64,000 nt of DNA, from contig MU270075.1 of NCBI GenBank assembly GCA_021432635.1, positions 102,084 through 166,083 on the forward strand, given 5' to 3'. Each line of letters begins with the position of its first letter. The stretch's first letter is position 1. The DNA comes from Thozetella sp. PMI_491. Taxonomy: Eukaryota > Ascomycota > Sordariomycetes > Chaetosphaeriales > Chaetosphaeriaceae. The notes under the pieces are model-generated. The model was not told where the DNA came from and ran no database searches. It was given only the letters and a program-made list of their open reading frames with translations. Position numbers and translations under genes: made by a program. Of this stretch, positions 24,668 through 35,185 are shown piece after piece.

Positions 24668-24836
24668 GGGGGGGGNNNNNNNNNNNNNNNNNNNNNNNNN
24701 NNNNNNNNNNNNNNNNNNNNNNNNNNNNNNNNNNNNNNNNNNNNNNNNNNNNNNNNNNNNNNNNNNNNNNNNNNNNNNNNNNNNNNNNNNNNNNNNNNNN
24801 NNNNNNNNNNNNNNNNNNNNGGGGGGGGGGGGGGGG
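24668..24836. other. Assembly gap of 145 N inside a poly-G tract
   Basis: Eight G (24668-24675), then N from 24676 to 24820, then sixteen G (24821-24836). The real sequence and length here are unknown. Any open frame through it is meaningless. Confidence 0.98.
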
Positions 24837-25335
24837 AGGAGGTCTGCAACCACTATATCTAAGACCGTATGCTCTTATGTTTTAAAAAATAAAGCGGCTA
24901 GCTGGCGCAGTGAATAAATGGTTGTAAATATGGTAAATATCAACTAGTAAAAAGTGTAGTAAAAGTAATAAAAGTAAAAAAAAAACAGCTAGCAAGCTAG
25001 TTGTACTGCCCCCTCTATACTATAACTAATGTGGGAAATAAATATATTAGGGGATACAGAAAAGGAGAAGAGGATTGATTTTAAAGGAGTATTAAAACCT
25101 AGTAGTATTTGTATCGTGGCTAAAGTTTGATTTAGGGGTCTTGGTTGCTTTATACTCCTGTATTCCTAATTCGACTTTAAGACTCTAGTATTTCCCGACG
25201 GGTGCTGGTGCTTGCTTAGTAGGCTTTTCCCTAACTGAAACCACGCCTTACTGCTATGTTTTATGTCCTAGACCATCTATTTAAGGGCTTAGGCTGTGTT
25301 GAGCGGAGCTGCTTGTTTGTCGGTGACCTAGTATA

Positions 25336-25580
25336 TTACCAGTTTACGCTGCCGGATTGATAATTATGACATCAACGTTGCCCCTCGCTGCGTGGATGCG
25401 CTCGATGATGGCGCCCTCCCTGTTGGACTGGAACGCTTAGAGCTCGGCACCCAGTGACTTTGCGTGCTCGACGGAGCTCGCCTCGAGCTCCGTCAGGGTG
25501 GTGGAGCCGTAGATGTGTGGCTCCCGCGTACCCAGAAGGTTCAGATTCGGGCCATTGATAAGAAGGATGGACCGGGTCAT
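25336..25580 (-). pseudogene. qutE: Catabolic type II 3-dehydroquinase (qutE/qa-2), 5' fragment with stop
   Basis: From the ATG at 25580 the minus strand reads [20 protein letters not shown], then [27 protein letters not shown], a TAA stop (about 25437-25439), then in the same frame [30 protein letters not shown] and a second stop. Known: [21 protein letters not shown], FQSNxEG and IIINPGA are the active-site blocks of type II dehydroquinase. The family is about 150 residues; here the sequence ends right after the INP block, before the catalytic His region. So the copy has an early stop and has lost its 3' half. It lies at the edge of the quinate cluster, where the working gene would be expected. 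Confidence 0.88.
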
Positions 25581-26169
25581 GATTTAAAGGCTGGGTTGGT
25601 GCTGGGGCGGGAGTCTCACGAGTCACAAGTTATCCCAAATCGCGAGACCAGGAACCCCAAGTCAATATCTTATCAATTAATTTCGCGGAGGATGTTTACA
25701 ATGCACCCTTGGCCCTTTTCAGCTTATCTGCTCTTTCCGGTGCTTACTGCGTACTCTCTACTGTATGGTCTGCGACTAATAGCGGAAAAGGTCATACCCG
25801 GCAAGGTCTAAAATAGCTAGTTCTGAGACGCTAGGCATTCCGGGCAAACCTTGTGTTCCGCCATGAGTCGCGGACCCACCGCCTTTTTGACATATCACAA
25901 TAAGCGTGCGCTGAGAGTGATGAGCGGGTAAGGGTATCACCGACCGGAGAAGGTCTGGGCCAGGCCCGTGAGATTTTGAGTGTAAGCCGGGAGTTCAACA
26001 TCGGCGGAATACAAGCTAGTTAGCTTATTCGTGCGCCTTTGGCAGAGTTCAACCACAAGTAGGAGATCAAATTCAAAGCCCATGTTATCGTACCTTCGCT
26101 TGCCCGTTCTCATCTCTGCCACCAACCGACGCCCCTCCACGACGTTTGACACAAATAACGAGAGGAAAT
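25581..26169. other. Intergenic region between the qutE relic and the SnoaL-like gene
   Basis: A plus-strand frame (25464-25811) overlaps the relic antisense and is not considered real. The minus-strand frame at 25937-26317 is antisense to the SnoaL-like exon 1. No other feature seen. Confidence 0.3.
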
Positions 26170-26947
26170 ATGGCGGATCTTCACAGTCTCCCTGCCGGGT
26201 CCAGACCAGCCGAAGCAATTCGCAACAATGGACCGGATAACCTAGTGATTGAGAGGGCCAAGCTGCGGGAGCTGGCTGAAGGATGGCCTTGCTATAGGTA
26301 GTCCATTCTTTGAGCACCCCAGCTTAAAATCTTGCACTGACGCGCGACCTGCTAGAGACGCATGCGAATGGGAAAACTTCGAGTCTATTTTCCATCCCAA
26401 TGCCCACGTGTATACCACATGGTCCGGTCGCGTTGCTTATGCCGACTTTATCGCCGCCTCCAAGGCCGGGATGGACAAGGGTGCTTTCATCATGCACCGA
26501 TGCCACGGGTGCACAACAGATATCAGCCCAGCGGGCAACTTGGCCGTGACCAAGCTGAAGGCCACCATAACGCAGCGATTTGTTATCGACGGTGTCGAGT
26601 TTGACGTCGAGGCCGACTGCCGCTTCTGTTTCTTCTTCGAGAAAATCGGCGGCCGCTGGGGGGCGCGCCTAGTCCGCCACTGGTACGAGAAGGACAAGAT
26701 CCTTCCGGCCAATCCCTCTAGGGTCCCCAAAGTCGACGAAGAAAAGGCCAAGCAATACCCTCCGGGTTATAGATATCTAGCATACTTCCAGGAGCTCACT
26801 ATGGGCGTCAAAGTACTGATGGATATGCCTGGCCATCGCCGCCACGTGGGAACGGAAAATCTAGAGAAGCACGATTTTCTATATTGGCAGGCCAAGAGCT
26901 GGCTCGATGGCAAGGGGTTAGACGTTCAAGTGCCTCCTACGGCATAG
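26170..26947 (+). CDS. SnoaL-like (NTF2-fold) protein
   Basis: Exons 26170-26297 and 26356-26947 give 239 residues. The 58-nt intron has GTAGT/TAG ends and a CTGAC branch, and joins WPCYR to [19 protein letters not shown]. The upstream ATG is supported because [20 protein letters not shown] is a typical helix leading into this domain. The central block [33 protein letters not shown] and [20 protein letters not shown] form the cone-shaped SnoaL/NTF2-like fold. No signal peptide. Known: the fold covers dehydratases, isomerases, cyclases and binding proteins, so the reaction cannot be named. It lies 393 bp from the 3' end of a convergent dehydrogenase gene of the quinate cluster. A role in aromatic metabolism is only inferred from position. 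Confidence 0.75.
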
Positions 26948-27340
26948 AGCTGCCATCAGCAATAATAATGAACAAGGATTCTGGCACCGCCATGTCTATA
27001 CAACTTAAACTCGCCTCTGTGCCCCGGATCAACAAGTAGAAAGTCTCTCGATTGAACGAACTGGTTTTAAGCTTGTCTCTTATACTCTCGAAGTGCTTCT
27101 TTTCTATCGAGAATACGCTCTATAGCAATTATCTATGCTGAATAGCGAATAGTTTTGAGGTTAGAGATTCATAATGTGAATGCGAGGTAGCTAATCCCCA
27201 GAACGCTTTCCACCTATGGCCTAGTCGAGTGGCATGGGCAGACACGCAGCACAACAAATACCGTTTTCTCAGAGCCACTTATTTTCCCGAAACAGATGAT
27301 CACAGATCTATCTAAGAGTTTAGATTAAGATTAAGATGAT
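26948..27340. other. Short intergenic region, convergent 3' ends
   Basis: AT-rich tail-to-tail spacer. Nothing else recognised. Confidence 0.4.
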
Positions 27341-28237
27341 TTAGTGCGCCTGTGCCAGCATTGCCTCACGCATGACCTTTACTGGAGCTGGCCGTTGGGT
27401 CCAGTACTCAAACTGTGAATACGCCTGTTCCTCTAGTACATCCACCCCCCTGTAAATCTTCCACCCAGGGTAGCGGCCGGCGACTTTCATCATGCCTGTG
27501 ACCTGTGGCCTGTACGCCATCTCGATCAAGACGGCCGATTCAGATCCCAAGAAGAGTCCCGCTGGAATCTTGTCCTCGCCTAGATCGTCGGCAGGCGTAC
27601 ACGCCACAATGACCCGGAAGGCGCCCGCGACAGCGAAGGATGCTTCTTCTAGTGTCTCGTATATGCGTACGTGGAGCTTCGGGAAGTTGGCTGCCATCTG
27701 CTTGGCCTTCTCTATCGTTCGGTTTACTACTACCACGTCTTGATAGCCGTCCTCCTGAAGCGCGTAGCACGCAGCCCTTGCCGCTCCGCCTGCTCCTACG
27801 ATGAGCGCAGGAGAGGACGACAGGCCAACGAGGCCACCTCTGCGGATGCACTTCTGAATACCCAGCCAGTCCGTGTTATCGCCGACCAGCAGCCGCCGAC
27901 CGTCGGCCGCTTGCCTGACGATAATGGTGTTGACCGCCCCTACCCTCCTTGCGCCCTCGTTCAGCGAGTCCAGGAGCCGATCGATCTGCAGCTTATGTGG
28001 GAATGTGACGGATGCGCCGCCAAAATCCGGCCGTGCGATAATCTCCTCCACGCTGGAATCCACGCTCGGGCTCTCGTGGATGGAATAGAAGTGCGGCAGG
28101 CCGTATGCCTTAAACCCAGCGTTGTGGAGTGCCGGCGAGAGCGAGTGCTTGATATTGTGGCCGAAGATGTAAAAGGAGCGCTTTGGGATAGTAGAAGCAT
28201 CCTCAACGGTGCCGTTCGTACCCGGGGCGGTCCCCAT
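27341..28237 (-). CDS. Shikimate dehydrogenase-like protein (quinate cluster paralogue 1)
   Basis: A single exon of 298 residues. The substrate domain shows FYIFGHNIKHSLSPALHNAG (about 22-41) with the S-x-S pair that holds the carboxylate, VTFPHK with the catalytic Lys, and GDNTDWLGI with the catalytic Asp. The nucleotide-binding loop is LIVGAGGAARAACYAL, and the C terminus is VLEEQAYSQFEYWTQRPAP. Known: this family reduces dehydroshikimate or dehydroquinate reversibly with NAD(P)H. A stand-alone fungal member is catabolic, since biosynthesis uses the pentafunctional AROM protein. It is transcribed in the same direction as qutR, 485 bp downstream of that gene. It is closer in sequence to the dehydrogenase domain of AROM and QutR than to QutB, so shikimate is the better guess. 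Confidence 0.88.
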   Translation of the reverse strand: MGTAPGTNGTVEDASTIPKRSFYIFGHNIKHSLSPALHNAGFKAYGLPHFYSIHESPSVDSSVEEIIARPDFGGASVTFPHKLQIDRLLDSLNEGARRVGAVNTIIVRQAADGRRLLVGDNTDWLGIQKCIRRGGLVGLSSSPALIVGAGGAARAACYALQEDGYQDVVVVNRTIEKAKQMAANFPKLHVRIYETLEEASFAVAGAFRVIVACTPADDLGEDKIPAGLFLGSESAVLIEMAYRPQVTGMMKVAGRYPGWKIYRGVDVLEEQAYSQFEYWTQRPAPVKVMREAMLAQAH

Positions 28238-28722
28238 GTCTTTTTAAGTGTTTCGATCGATGTATAGAAAGCTACTCAGCTGCGTGCATGCACGGGGGCT
28301 AGAAACGAGATAGGTAAATTTATGGCGTGGAAAAGTAGGGAGCGTCGGTGAACAACCAGCGGCTAGAACTGTAGTATCGAGACTTTGTAGATTGGTGGTA
28401 TTTGTCCGTAAAAAGGGCAAAGCCGAAGTGAAGTGCTAGGCCCCTCTCTATGAACCATCGTCCGGACGTAGCGGACAAGAATTTTGCCGGACTGGGAGAA
28501 AGGGACACAGAATTGCGTAGGTGCGTAATTACTAAGATCTAAAATGCCCAACTAGATACCTAGCACGAATCGACAGTGGATATAGCCGCACGAATGTTGT
28601 AACTATGGAGTATGTGAAGAGGATGCTGTCATGCCGAGACTGTATACACCCCATCATCGTAGATATGCTATAAAGACCTCATTTTATTTCCTGCAGTGTT
28701 TCATGTTCATACATCTTAAGCG
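28238..28722. other. Intergenic region
   Basis: Promoter and leader of the dehydrogenase gene at 27341-28237 and 3' tail of qutR. No exon was recognised. Confidence 0.35.
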
Positions 28723-31472
28723 CTATGTGGTATTCTGCTCCGTGGACTCGTTCGCAGCTTCTAGTCGCTGCATGTAAGCTTGTCGAATCGTCGTGCGCAT
28801 CAGCTCCTGCGGCGCCTTTCGGCCGGTGAAAAACTCAAACTGCACTGTTCCCTGTTCTGGGAGGACCTGCAGCCCATCGACCGCGATCCAGCCCTGGTTG
28901 CTCAGTTGGCGAACTTGTCCAAGTAGTGGCGTTATCAGAGGCGTGTATGCGAGCTGCGGGAATCGGTTAGAATGTCCAGTGTAGGATTCAACACATTTCA
29001 TCAGCTAAATACCTCGATGATTACGCCGCCAGTAGGGCTTGCAAGCCAGCTAGCAGGGAGCGTGTTGTCGGCCATTGGTTTTCCGTCCACACTATGGGGC
29101 ACCGAGGAGACAATGATTGTTGGATAATCCGCGTCGGTCGGCCATGGATCATCCTTGGAATGAAGAACAATAACGGAAGGCGCGTTGTCGTTAAGCAACT
29201 CCATACCTTGGCTCGTATCTTGTGACTCGGATTCGGAGCTCGTGTCAGTGAACGACCGCCCGTGAAATTGCCTCGCGAGCTCCGCGGCGTTTATGGCAGA
29301 GCGGCTGTATACATAAATATTCCGAACGCCGAGGCGAACCATCGCATACGCCGCCGCCCGCGCCATACCACCAGCACCGACTATGAGCCCGGCGGTTCGG
29401 CGCCGAACGGCATTTATTGGCGAGAGGTTGCGACGGATGCAGGTGTGGATTCCTATCCAGTCCGTATTCTCACCGTACAGCGCCACGACATGTCCGTTGC
29501 GATTGCTGTCCAGCAAGGGGTTAGCGTTCGCGGACCTGAGCGGTAGCACGGTGTTGATGGCTCCAATGGCCCTCGCCTCACGGCTCATTCTGTCTACGAA
29601 GGGAATGATATCCCTCTTGAAGGGTGCTGTTATGCTCACACCTCCAAAGCTGGGGTCCCGGATGAGGGCCTCAAGCTCCCGCAGAGTAGGATAGTTGTAG
29701 GCTTGGTAGGTATGTGGCATTCCGCATTGCCCGAATGCCGCATTGTGCATGGCCGGGGATAAGCTCTCTGATACATTGCTCCCGTAGATACCGAATTTCA
29801 TCGGGTCCAGAGCAAAGGACGCATAGAGAGCGGTCTGCGCTTCGTTGATTGTGAGCAGCGAGGCCGGGGGCCATTCGTGTGCACGAGATCGTAGCGCCGA
29901 GTGAGAGACCGGCGTGAGGGTAGGGTTGAGGAAGTGTGACATGCGGCCTAGTGGCCCTGTATTGTAGGCGATTAATGGAATCCTACATCCCTTCAGCACC
30001 TTCATCTCTTGAACGAAGGTTCGCACTGCAAAATTGTCTTCCATCCCTATCGCAAGTTGACACACTCGGACCACGTCGCAGCCCAGTTCCTCCGCCCTCG
30101 TGACCATCGCTCTCCGATCCGGTTTCGACCACCCGGCTACGCCCGGATTATGATCGAAATAGTGTCCGATTATCTTGGTCGAGCCTTTGGCAGCAATTAG
30201 CTGGCGGATAGTCTGCTCATCGTAACTGAGGTCCACAGTTAAATATTCCGGCGTAAGCCGCAGGCCGTGGTGTAGGGCGTCGAAATAGAGTTGCTCTGAT
30301 ATGGTGGAGCCATCACCAGTGCTTTTGGAATCATGTAAGAAAGAATTTTCGACATGGAATATAATGGGCAGTCGTATATATCTTCTAATCGTGTAATACT
30401 GCCGACTGACATTGCTAGCGACGGAATGATCGAGGCATACGCCGGGCTCGAGTACTCCCTTCGCCGGTATAAGGAATTCGACTGCGTCTGCCGACGTGTC
30501 GATGTCCTGAATATCCATTTCATCCTCATCTGAGGCGGCCATCCGCAGTGATAAAGCATATGAGTAAGGTCGTACCTCGAGGGGTAGTGACTCGAGGCCA
30601 TAACGTGTCTCATGCTCTCTCCTGTCTTCAGGTCGCTCTGTGATATTGCGCAAGAGCTGTAGAAAATCTTCCTCGACCTTCTTCAAGGCAAGAGTTTGAG
30701 GAGACTGTTGACCTCTGCTGGTCCCGTTGTCGGGTGTAAAGAAAGATGTTCCATCAAGATTGTAAAACTCGTAGCTCGACAGAGATCGGTGGATCGGACA
30801 GCTGAGGCGGACAAAGTGGGCAGTCGTACTAGCATCCCATACCGAGAGGTGTTTCTGAATCCCTTCGGTGTCTCTCAATATGTAAATGACAGGGTGGGCG
30901 TTGGCGTATTCCGAGAGTAGCGACTGCCCTGTTCCTTCTATGACGCCCGGGCCACACACAATGACTGTCTTCGTCGGATTCTCCGACAGGATAGCTCGCA
31001 GCTGCCTCAGCTCTTCCTGTTTGTATTCCACCACCCCATGCGTGGATCTGTATGCCCCTCTAGACAAGCTTGTTGCCTGATAAAAGTGCTGATCGGCATC
31101 GATCAGTCGAAAGCCCAGCGCTGTGGATGCCATGACGGCCAGACTTGACATGCCCGTGCCTCGGAATCCTACGAAGGCGATTGACGCGTCTTTCTCGTAG
31201 TTTCGGATGGGAGTCGCGGAGCCTGGCTTGTATTCTTTGGCTACACCGGACTGTAGCCGAACTGGCGTGCATGATCCCGTGCCTCTAGGCGTTCTGGGGG
31301 GGCTCGGACTGTCTTGTGCCACCCTCGTTTGGCCTGTTGTTGGTGGCCCCTCGACGTTAAGCCCGACGCCGGCACGTCGTATAGACGATAGTCCGGTGCT
31401 AGAGGACGCATCGACACCGGTTGCCCCAATATCGTTTGGGAGTGAACTGGCCGCCAGAGGAACGGACGCCAT
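28723..31472 (-). CDS. qutR: Quinate pathway repressor QutR (qa-1S type)
   Basis: Exons 31472-29013 and 28953-28723, with a 59-nt intron, give 896 residues. Three domains copy the last three of AROM. The shikimate-kinase-like part (about 95-270) has SIAFVGFRGTGMSSLAVMAS; its P-loop Lys is Met108. The type I dehydroquinase-like part (about 340-590) has STKIIGHYFDHNPGV and CDVVRVCQLAIGMEDN, with Arg where the Schiff-base Lys would be. The shikimate-dehydrogenase-like part has FGIYGSNVSESLSPAMHNAA, VSITAPFK, ENTDWIGI, LIVGAGGMARAAAY and a C-terminal QFEFFTGRKAP. Known: QUTR of Aspergillus and QA-1S of Neurospora have this architecture and bind the activator to silence it without inducer. The lost catalytic residues fit a sensor rather than an enzyme. 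It is divergent from qutA, as in those fungi. Confidence 0.93.
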
Positions 31473-31952
31473 GGTATTGAAGGCGCCTTGACGGCATCAC
31501 TCGCCGCCGAGCTGTATGGCGCAGAGGAAAATGTTCAAGTCTGTCCCTCAAAACCGCGGGCTGTTGCAGGATATAGGTACTCGGTATACTGTGGGGGAGC
31601 TGAGAGGAGCGAGACAGCCAGGGAGAAAGAAGAGAAGCAGCAGCAAGCAGTTAGGAGTCGCTGGCTCGAAGCCGGGGGTTATCAGCGTCCGAAAGTTCAA
31701 GAAAGCTGGGGCCCCGCAAAACCCCATGGAGAGCAGAAGCTAAGTGGCTCTTCTGAGCGCTTAAGACCTTTTCCGCCCCATAGTCATAGCTCCAGAGGCC
31801 GCAATCGGAAATTTATGGGTCTCGGCCATGAACGCCACTGAGACCATTTCGACGTCAATTGGTTGGTCCTGAAGGTTGACCATCGTTCATGATTTTGACT
31901 CCTCACGGCCGACGCTGATGGGACAGCTGCCCATTATGGTCGAGTCACGACT
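31473..31952. promoter_or_regulatory. Divergent qutR-qutA promoter region
   Basis: The 480-bp spacer between the two start codons must hold both promoters. I looked for a full 16-bp QUTA/QA-1F palindrome (GGRTAA..TTATCC) and did not find a perfect one. A half-site-like GGTTATC is at 31677-31683. The overlapping open frames here are rich in Arg, Glu and Gln and are not taken as genes. Confidence 0.5.
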
Positions 31953-34651
31953 ATGATTACGGCGCCAGAAATCGAAGTCGTCAGTACAGCCGACCGAGGC
32001 CAAGTCGGAAGGGAGCAGGCTACTGTGACTCCACGAACCGAATCCAGAGTCGAGATGGGACCTGAGAAGAGGCCACGGCGCGAGCACGACGAGCCGCCTG
32101 GCAGGATGTCCGGCAGAAAGCGGCCCCGGGCGTCGCGAGCGTGTGATCAGTGCCGGAGACGCAAAGACAGATGCGATGCGACGGAGCCATCTTGCGGGAG
32201 CTGTGTGAGCATGAACCTCACCTGCAACTACAGTCCCTCTAAAAAGAGAGGCTTGCGGGTTGGACAGCTACGATCCTTGGAGATCTTGCTGGGCTTGATC
32301 TTTCAGTCGATAGAGGGGAGCGAGACTTGGATCTCTGCTTTGCTCCAAGGCGGCTCATCAACGCGGCCGGTGTTTCGCTTCCGGGTCCCTGTAGCTGCCA
32401 CGGCACGAGATCCAACGGAGTCATTACTGGACGCGTGCCGTAAAAGCTCTGTGCTCAAAGAAGCAGAGCAATTCTTGGGGACTGGCGAGTCCGCCGACGA
32501 TGACGACGAGTCCACCGACACCTATGAGCACAAGCTCGCGAACACGCTCGAAAACCTCCTGAATCTCCCGAATCCTAGCGATGACGATGACGATTCCATT
32601 ACTGCGGCGCACCTCCCTATCAGCCCCATCAATACCAACACGGGTTCCACCTTAAATGTGCCTGTGGCGCTCTACGAGATGAATGCTAGTTTCAGTCCTG
32701 AGCAACGCCCACCCGCCACAACACTGAACAGCACCAGCACACCTTCGGCGGCACCGGCTCCTACATGCTCAAACGAAGACTCGGTGCCGACAGCAAGGGG
32801 GGGAGTACCTGAAGGATCTGACCGTACACAGCTGCCGTGTCACTGGCCACAGTTGCTTGATCTTTACTTCTCTACTACTCATTGTTGGTTCCCCGTCTGT
32901 CAGAAGCACGAGCTACTTCGGACGGCATATTTCCTGGCTAGTACCGCAAGTACGTCCGTGATGCCCAGTTCGCCTGATTCGCCTACCCCGGGAGACTGCG
33001 CCTTGTTGTGGGCTGTCTTAGCATGCGCCTCACATCACTGGGATCGTTTGGGGTCGAGTGTATCGCAGAGACCACACGACGTCGATCATGCCATCGCATG
33101 TTCCATTGCAAGCACCCAGGTGTCGTCTGAGCCGCAAGGGTACGATGGCGGCCACGCGCGTGCCTGGCTACTTCTCTCCCTCATTCGGGCTGAGCGGGGA
33201 CAATGGGCTGCGGCATGGATGACTGTGGGTCGAGCCGTCTACATCGCATCTTGCCACGAGATCCTCTCTCAAGCGTCGAAGCGGGCCCCGTGTCGTATTG
33301 ACGACGGAGATAGGCGTACCTTCCTGGGATGTTTCATCCTTGAAACATTCATAGCGTCTCGGCTACAGAGGCGGCCATATTTCCAGCGCCTCGATATCCA
33401 GCTTATTGGCCTGCTGTCGCAAGATGGCATGGAGGAGTGGGAGCCGTGGTTACCAAATGCTGTACCGAGCGCTAATAGCCAACCCTTTCAGACCGCCACG
33501 CTATACTCTCGCTCTCCTGGGCGGATACTGAGCATTTTCAATCATTTCTCGGAGCTCATCGGCCTCATGAACGAACTACTGCAGCACGCTGAAGAGACGC
33601 GGAGAATCTCTCATCTCCGGGAGGCTGACCAAAGTCTACAAATATGGAGGAGCTGGTTCCCCCAAGACTTAGGTGGACACCTGGATGTAGAGATGCCGCC
33701 ACAGCTCCTGAATCTGCATCTTGCCTTTGCCTGTGTCTCAGAAACGCTAGGGGCACACAAAACGCTCCACGGAGATAATTCGGAATCGAGAAATATGGAG
33801 TCATGGATACATCTTCGCGGCATCTTTAGGCTTCTCGGAGACCGAATACGCACTCTCGGGATATCCTCTCTACCTCCTGGGACCAAGATTTATCTCCACT
33901 TGATTGATCAGTCCTTAGCTCTCCGAGAACATGTAGCCCGCGGTGCTCTAGCCAACGAACAGACTCAAAGCATACGGGACTGTCTAAAAGATTTGGAGCA
34001 GCTTTGGCAAAGATCACAGAAAACTCATGAGATGGCGAATATCGGTGCTAGTTGTATGGCGAACGATTCCCACCGTGCTGCCCACCGCGTCTCCAACCGC
34101 GCTCCCGTACACTTACAGACTCAAGTCGATGGCCCAATGAGCGGCCAGCTATATAGCTATGGGCCGGCAAGTTCAGATAATCTGCCTTCAGTTTCCCAAC
34201 CGACGCTGACGTCGGTCTTCACTGACCAGCCGCTCGATGCAATGAATATCGTGGTGTCGACACCCCAGCTAGGCCAGGTCGTCGATCCCGCCCTGATGGA
34301 CCCCCTAGATATTCCCGAGCCAATGCAAGAATCCCCCATAGAGCCGCGCCAGGAGAATAATCTGGAGCAGATGGCCGACCGTATTCCAGGAACGACAAAC
34401 TTCGCACCTGACATCGACTTCATGTCATTGGAGGAAAGCATGGCACCAGGAGAATCCGAGAAAGATGCTCTTTTCGACAGCCTTACTATGCTGGACCCAA
34501 CGGATTGGTAAGCGATGAACCGTACCTGACTTCTGGCTCTTTCGCCTGCTAACTGCGAAATAGGATGGCAAACCCTCCTGAATTTATGAAACATTTAGGC
34601 GTCCTAGACCCCGCTAGCCAGGACCTTCACCAGACATTCTTCAACGGATAG
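31953..34651 (+). CDS. qutA: Quinate pathway activator QutA (qa-1F type), Zn2Cys6
   Basis: Exon 1 is 31953-34507 and exon 2 is 34564-34651, giving 880 residues. The 56-nt intron (GTAAG, GCTAAC branch, AATAG) replaces a stop just after the splice site and extends the protein by 29 residues (WMANPPEFMKHLGVLDPASQ onward). The zinc cluster ACDQCRRRKDRCDATEPSCG and SCVSMNLTC has Cys 64, 67, 74, 81, 84 and 91. It is followed by SPSKKRGLRVGQLRSLEILL, the linker that is distinctive for QUTA/QA-1F. A fungal-specific middle homology region and an acidic, Pro-rich C terminus follow. Known: QUTA activates all structural quinate genes on induction. It is divergent to qutR and upstream of the dehydratase gene. 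Its position and the linker make the assignment strong; the DNA site was not found. Confidence 0.88.
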
Positions 34652-35185
34652 CAGCTCGACTCCGACAGGCAAGTTTGGCTTTGTAAAGGAGGAAACACTA
34701 GCAATTCCTCTTTCGTTGCTCATTTTTGCTTGCCTTGCCGTACATAACGATAGGTTAGGCCACAAAGACACCAGCCAAGATGCGGGTATCGGCCTCCGAG
34801 TAACCAGTAAGGTTGGGCGATGGTTCTTGGGAATAATGCCTATATATCCGGAATACATACCTGAGAGGCTGAAGGATGCGCGAAACTCCTAGCTTAAAGA
34901 GGTTAAACCAAATCCACCCTAAATTTATAGCACTATAGAACCTATCTCTTTTGGTATAAGTGGCGGCGCTCCGTGGAGCACTTGAGACCGGCAAAGAACT
35001 ATACCGCGCTTGACCCACCATGTCGAACTCCGTTCGAGGGATGGTCGCGTGTGTTGCGGGGTCGAAGAATAGTGCGTGTGCCAGAGTACCCCACCAAATG
35101 TGAATAAATATGACGATTTACCTATCTGAGCCCGATACTAGCTTTAACCCACTGGACGTAGCGATCCTTGATTGCACTGGACGAG
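34652..35185. other. Intergenic region upstream of qutC
   Basis: Holds the 3' tail of qutA and the promoter of qutC. No coding exon recognised. Confidence 0.35.

Larger units (their letters stand above)
23242..25335. other. Intergenic region with assembly gap and homopolymer tracts
   Basis: The first part is the promoter of the GH3 gene. The remainder carries a poly-C run, a poly-G-flanked gap and AT-rich sequence (about 24880-25100). No gene was recognised. The sequence content is suggestive of a difficult assembly junction. Confidence 0.5.

Noticed and set aside
24652-24917. Open frames across the N run
   Set aside because: They consist of unknown bases and poly-G; no evidence of coding.
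27671-28267. Plus-strand frame of 198 codons
   Set aside because: Antisense to the dehydrogenase gene at 27341-28237, no domain, no supporting exon.
28723-31472. Pentafunctional AROM biosynthetic enzyme
   Set aside because: Only the last three domains are present, the dehydroquinate synthase and EPSP synthase parts are absent, and key Lys residues are replaced; position beside qutA fits the repressor.
31473-31952. Small protein gene between qutR and qutA
   Set aside because: The frames are repetitive in Arg/Glu/Gln, lie in the expected divergent promoter and have no homology that I recognise.
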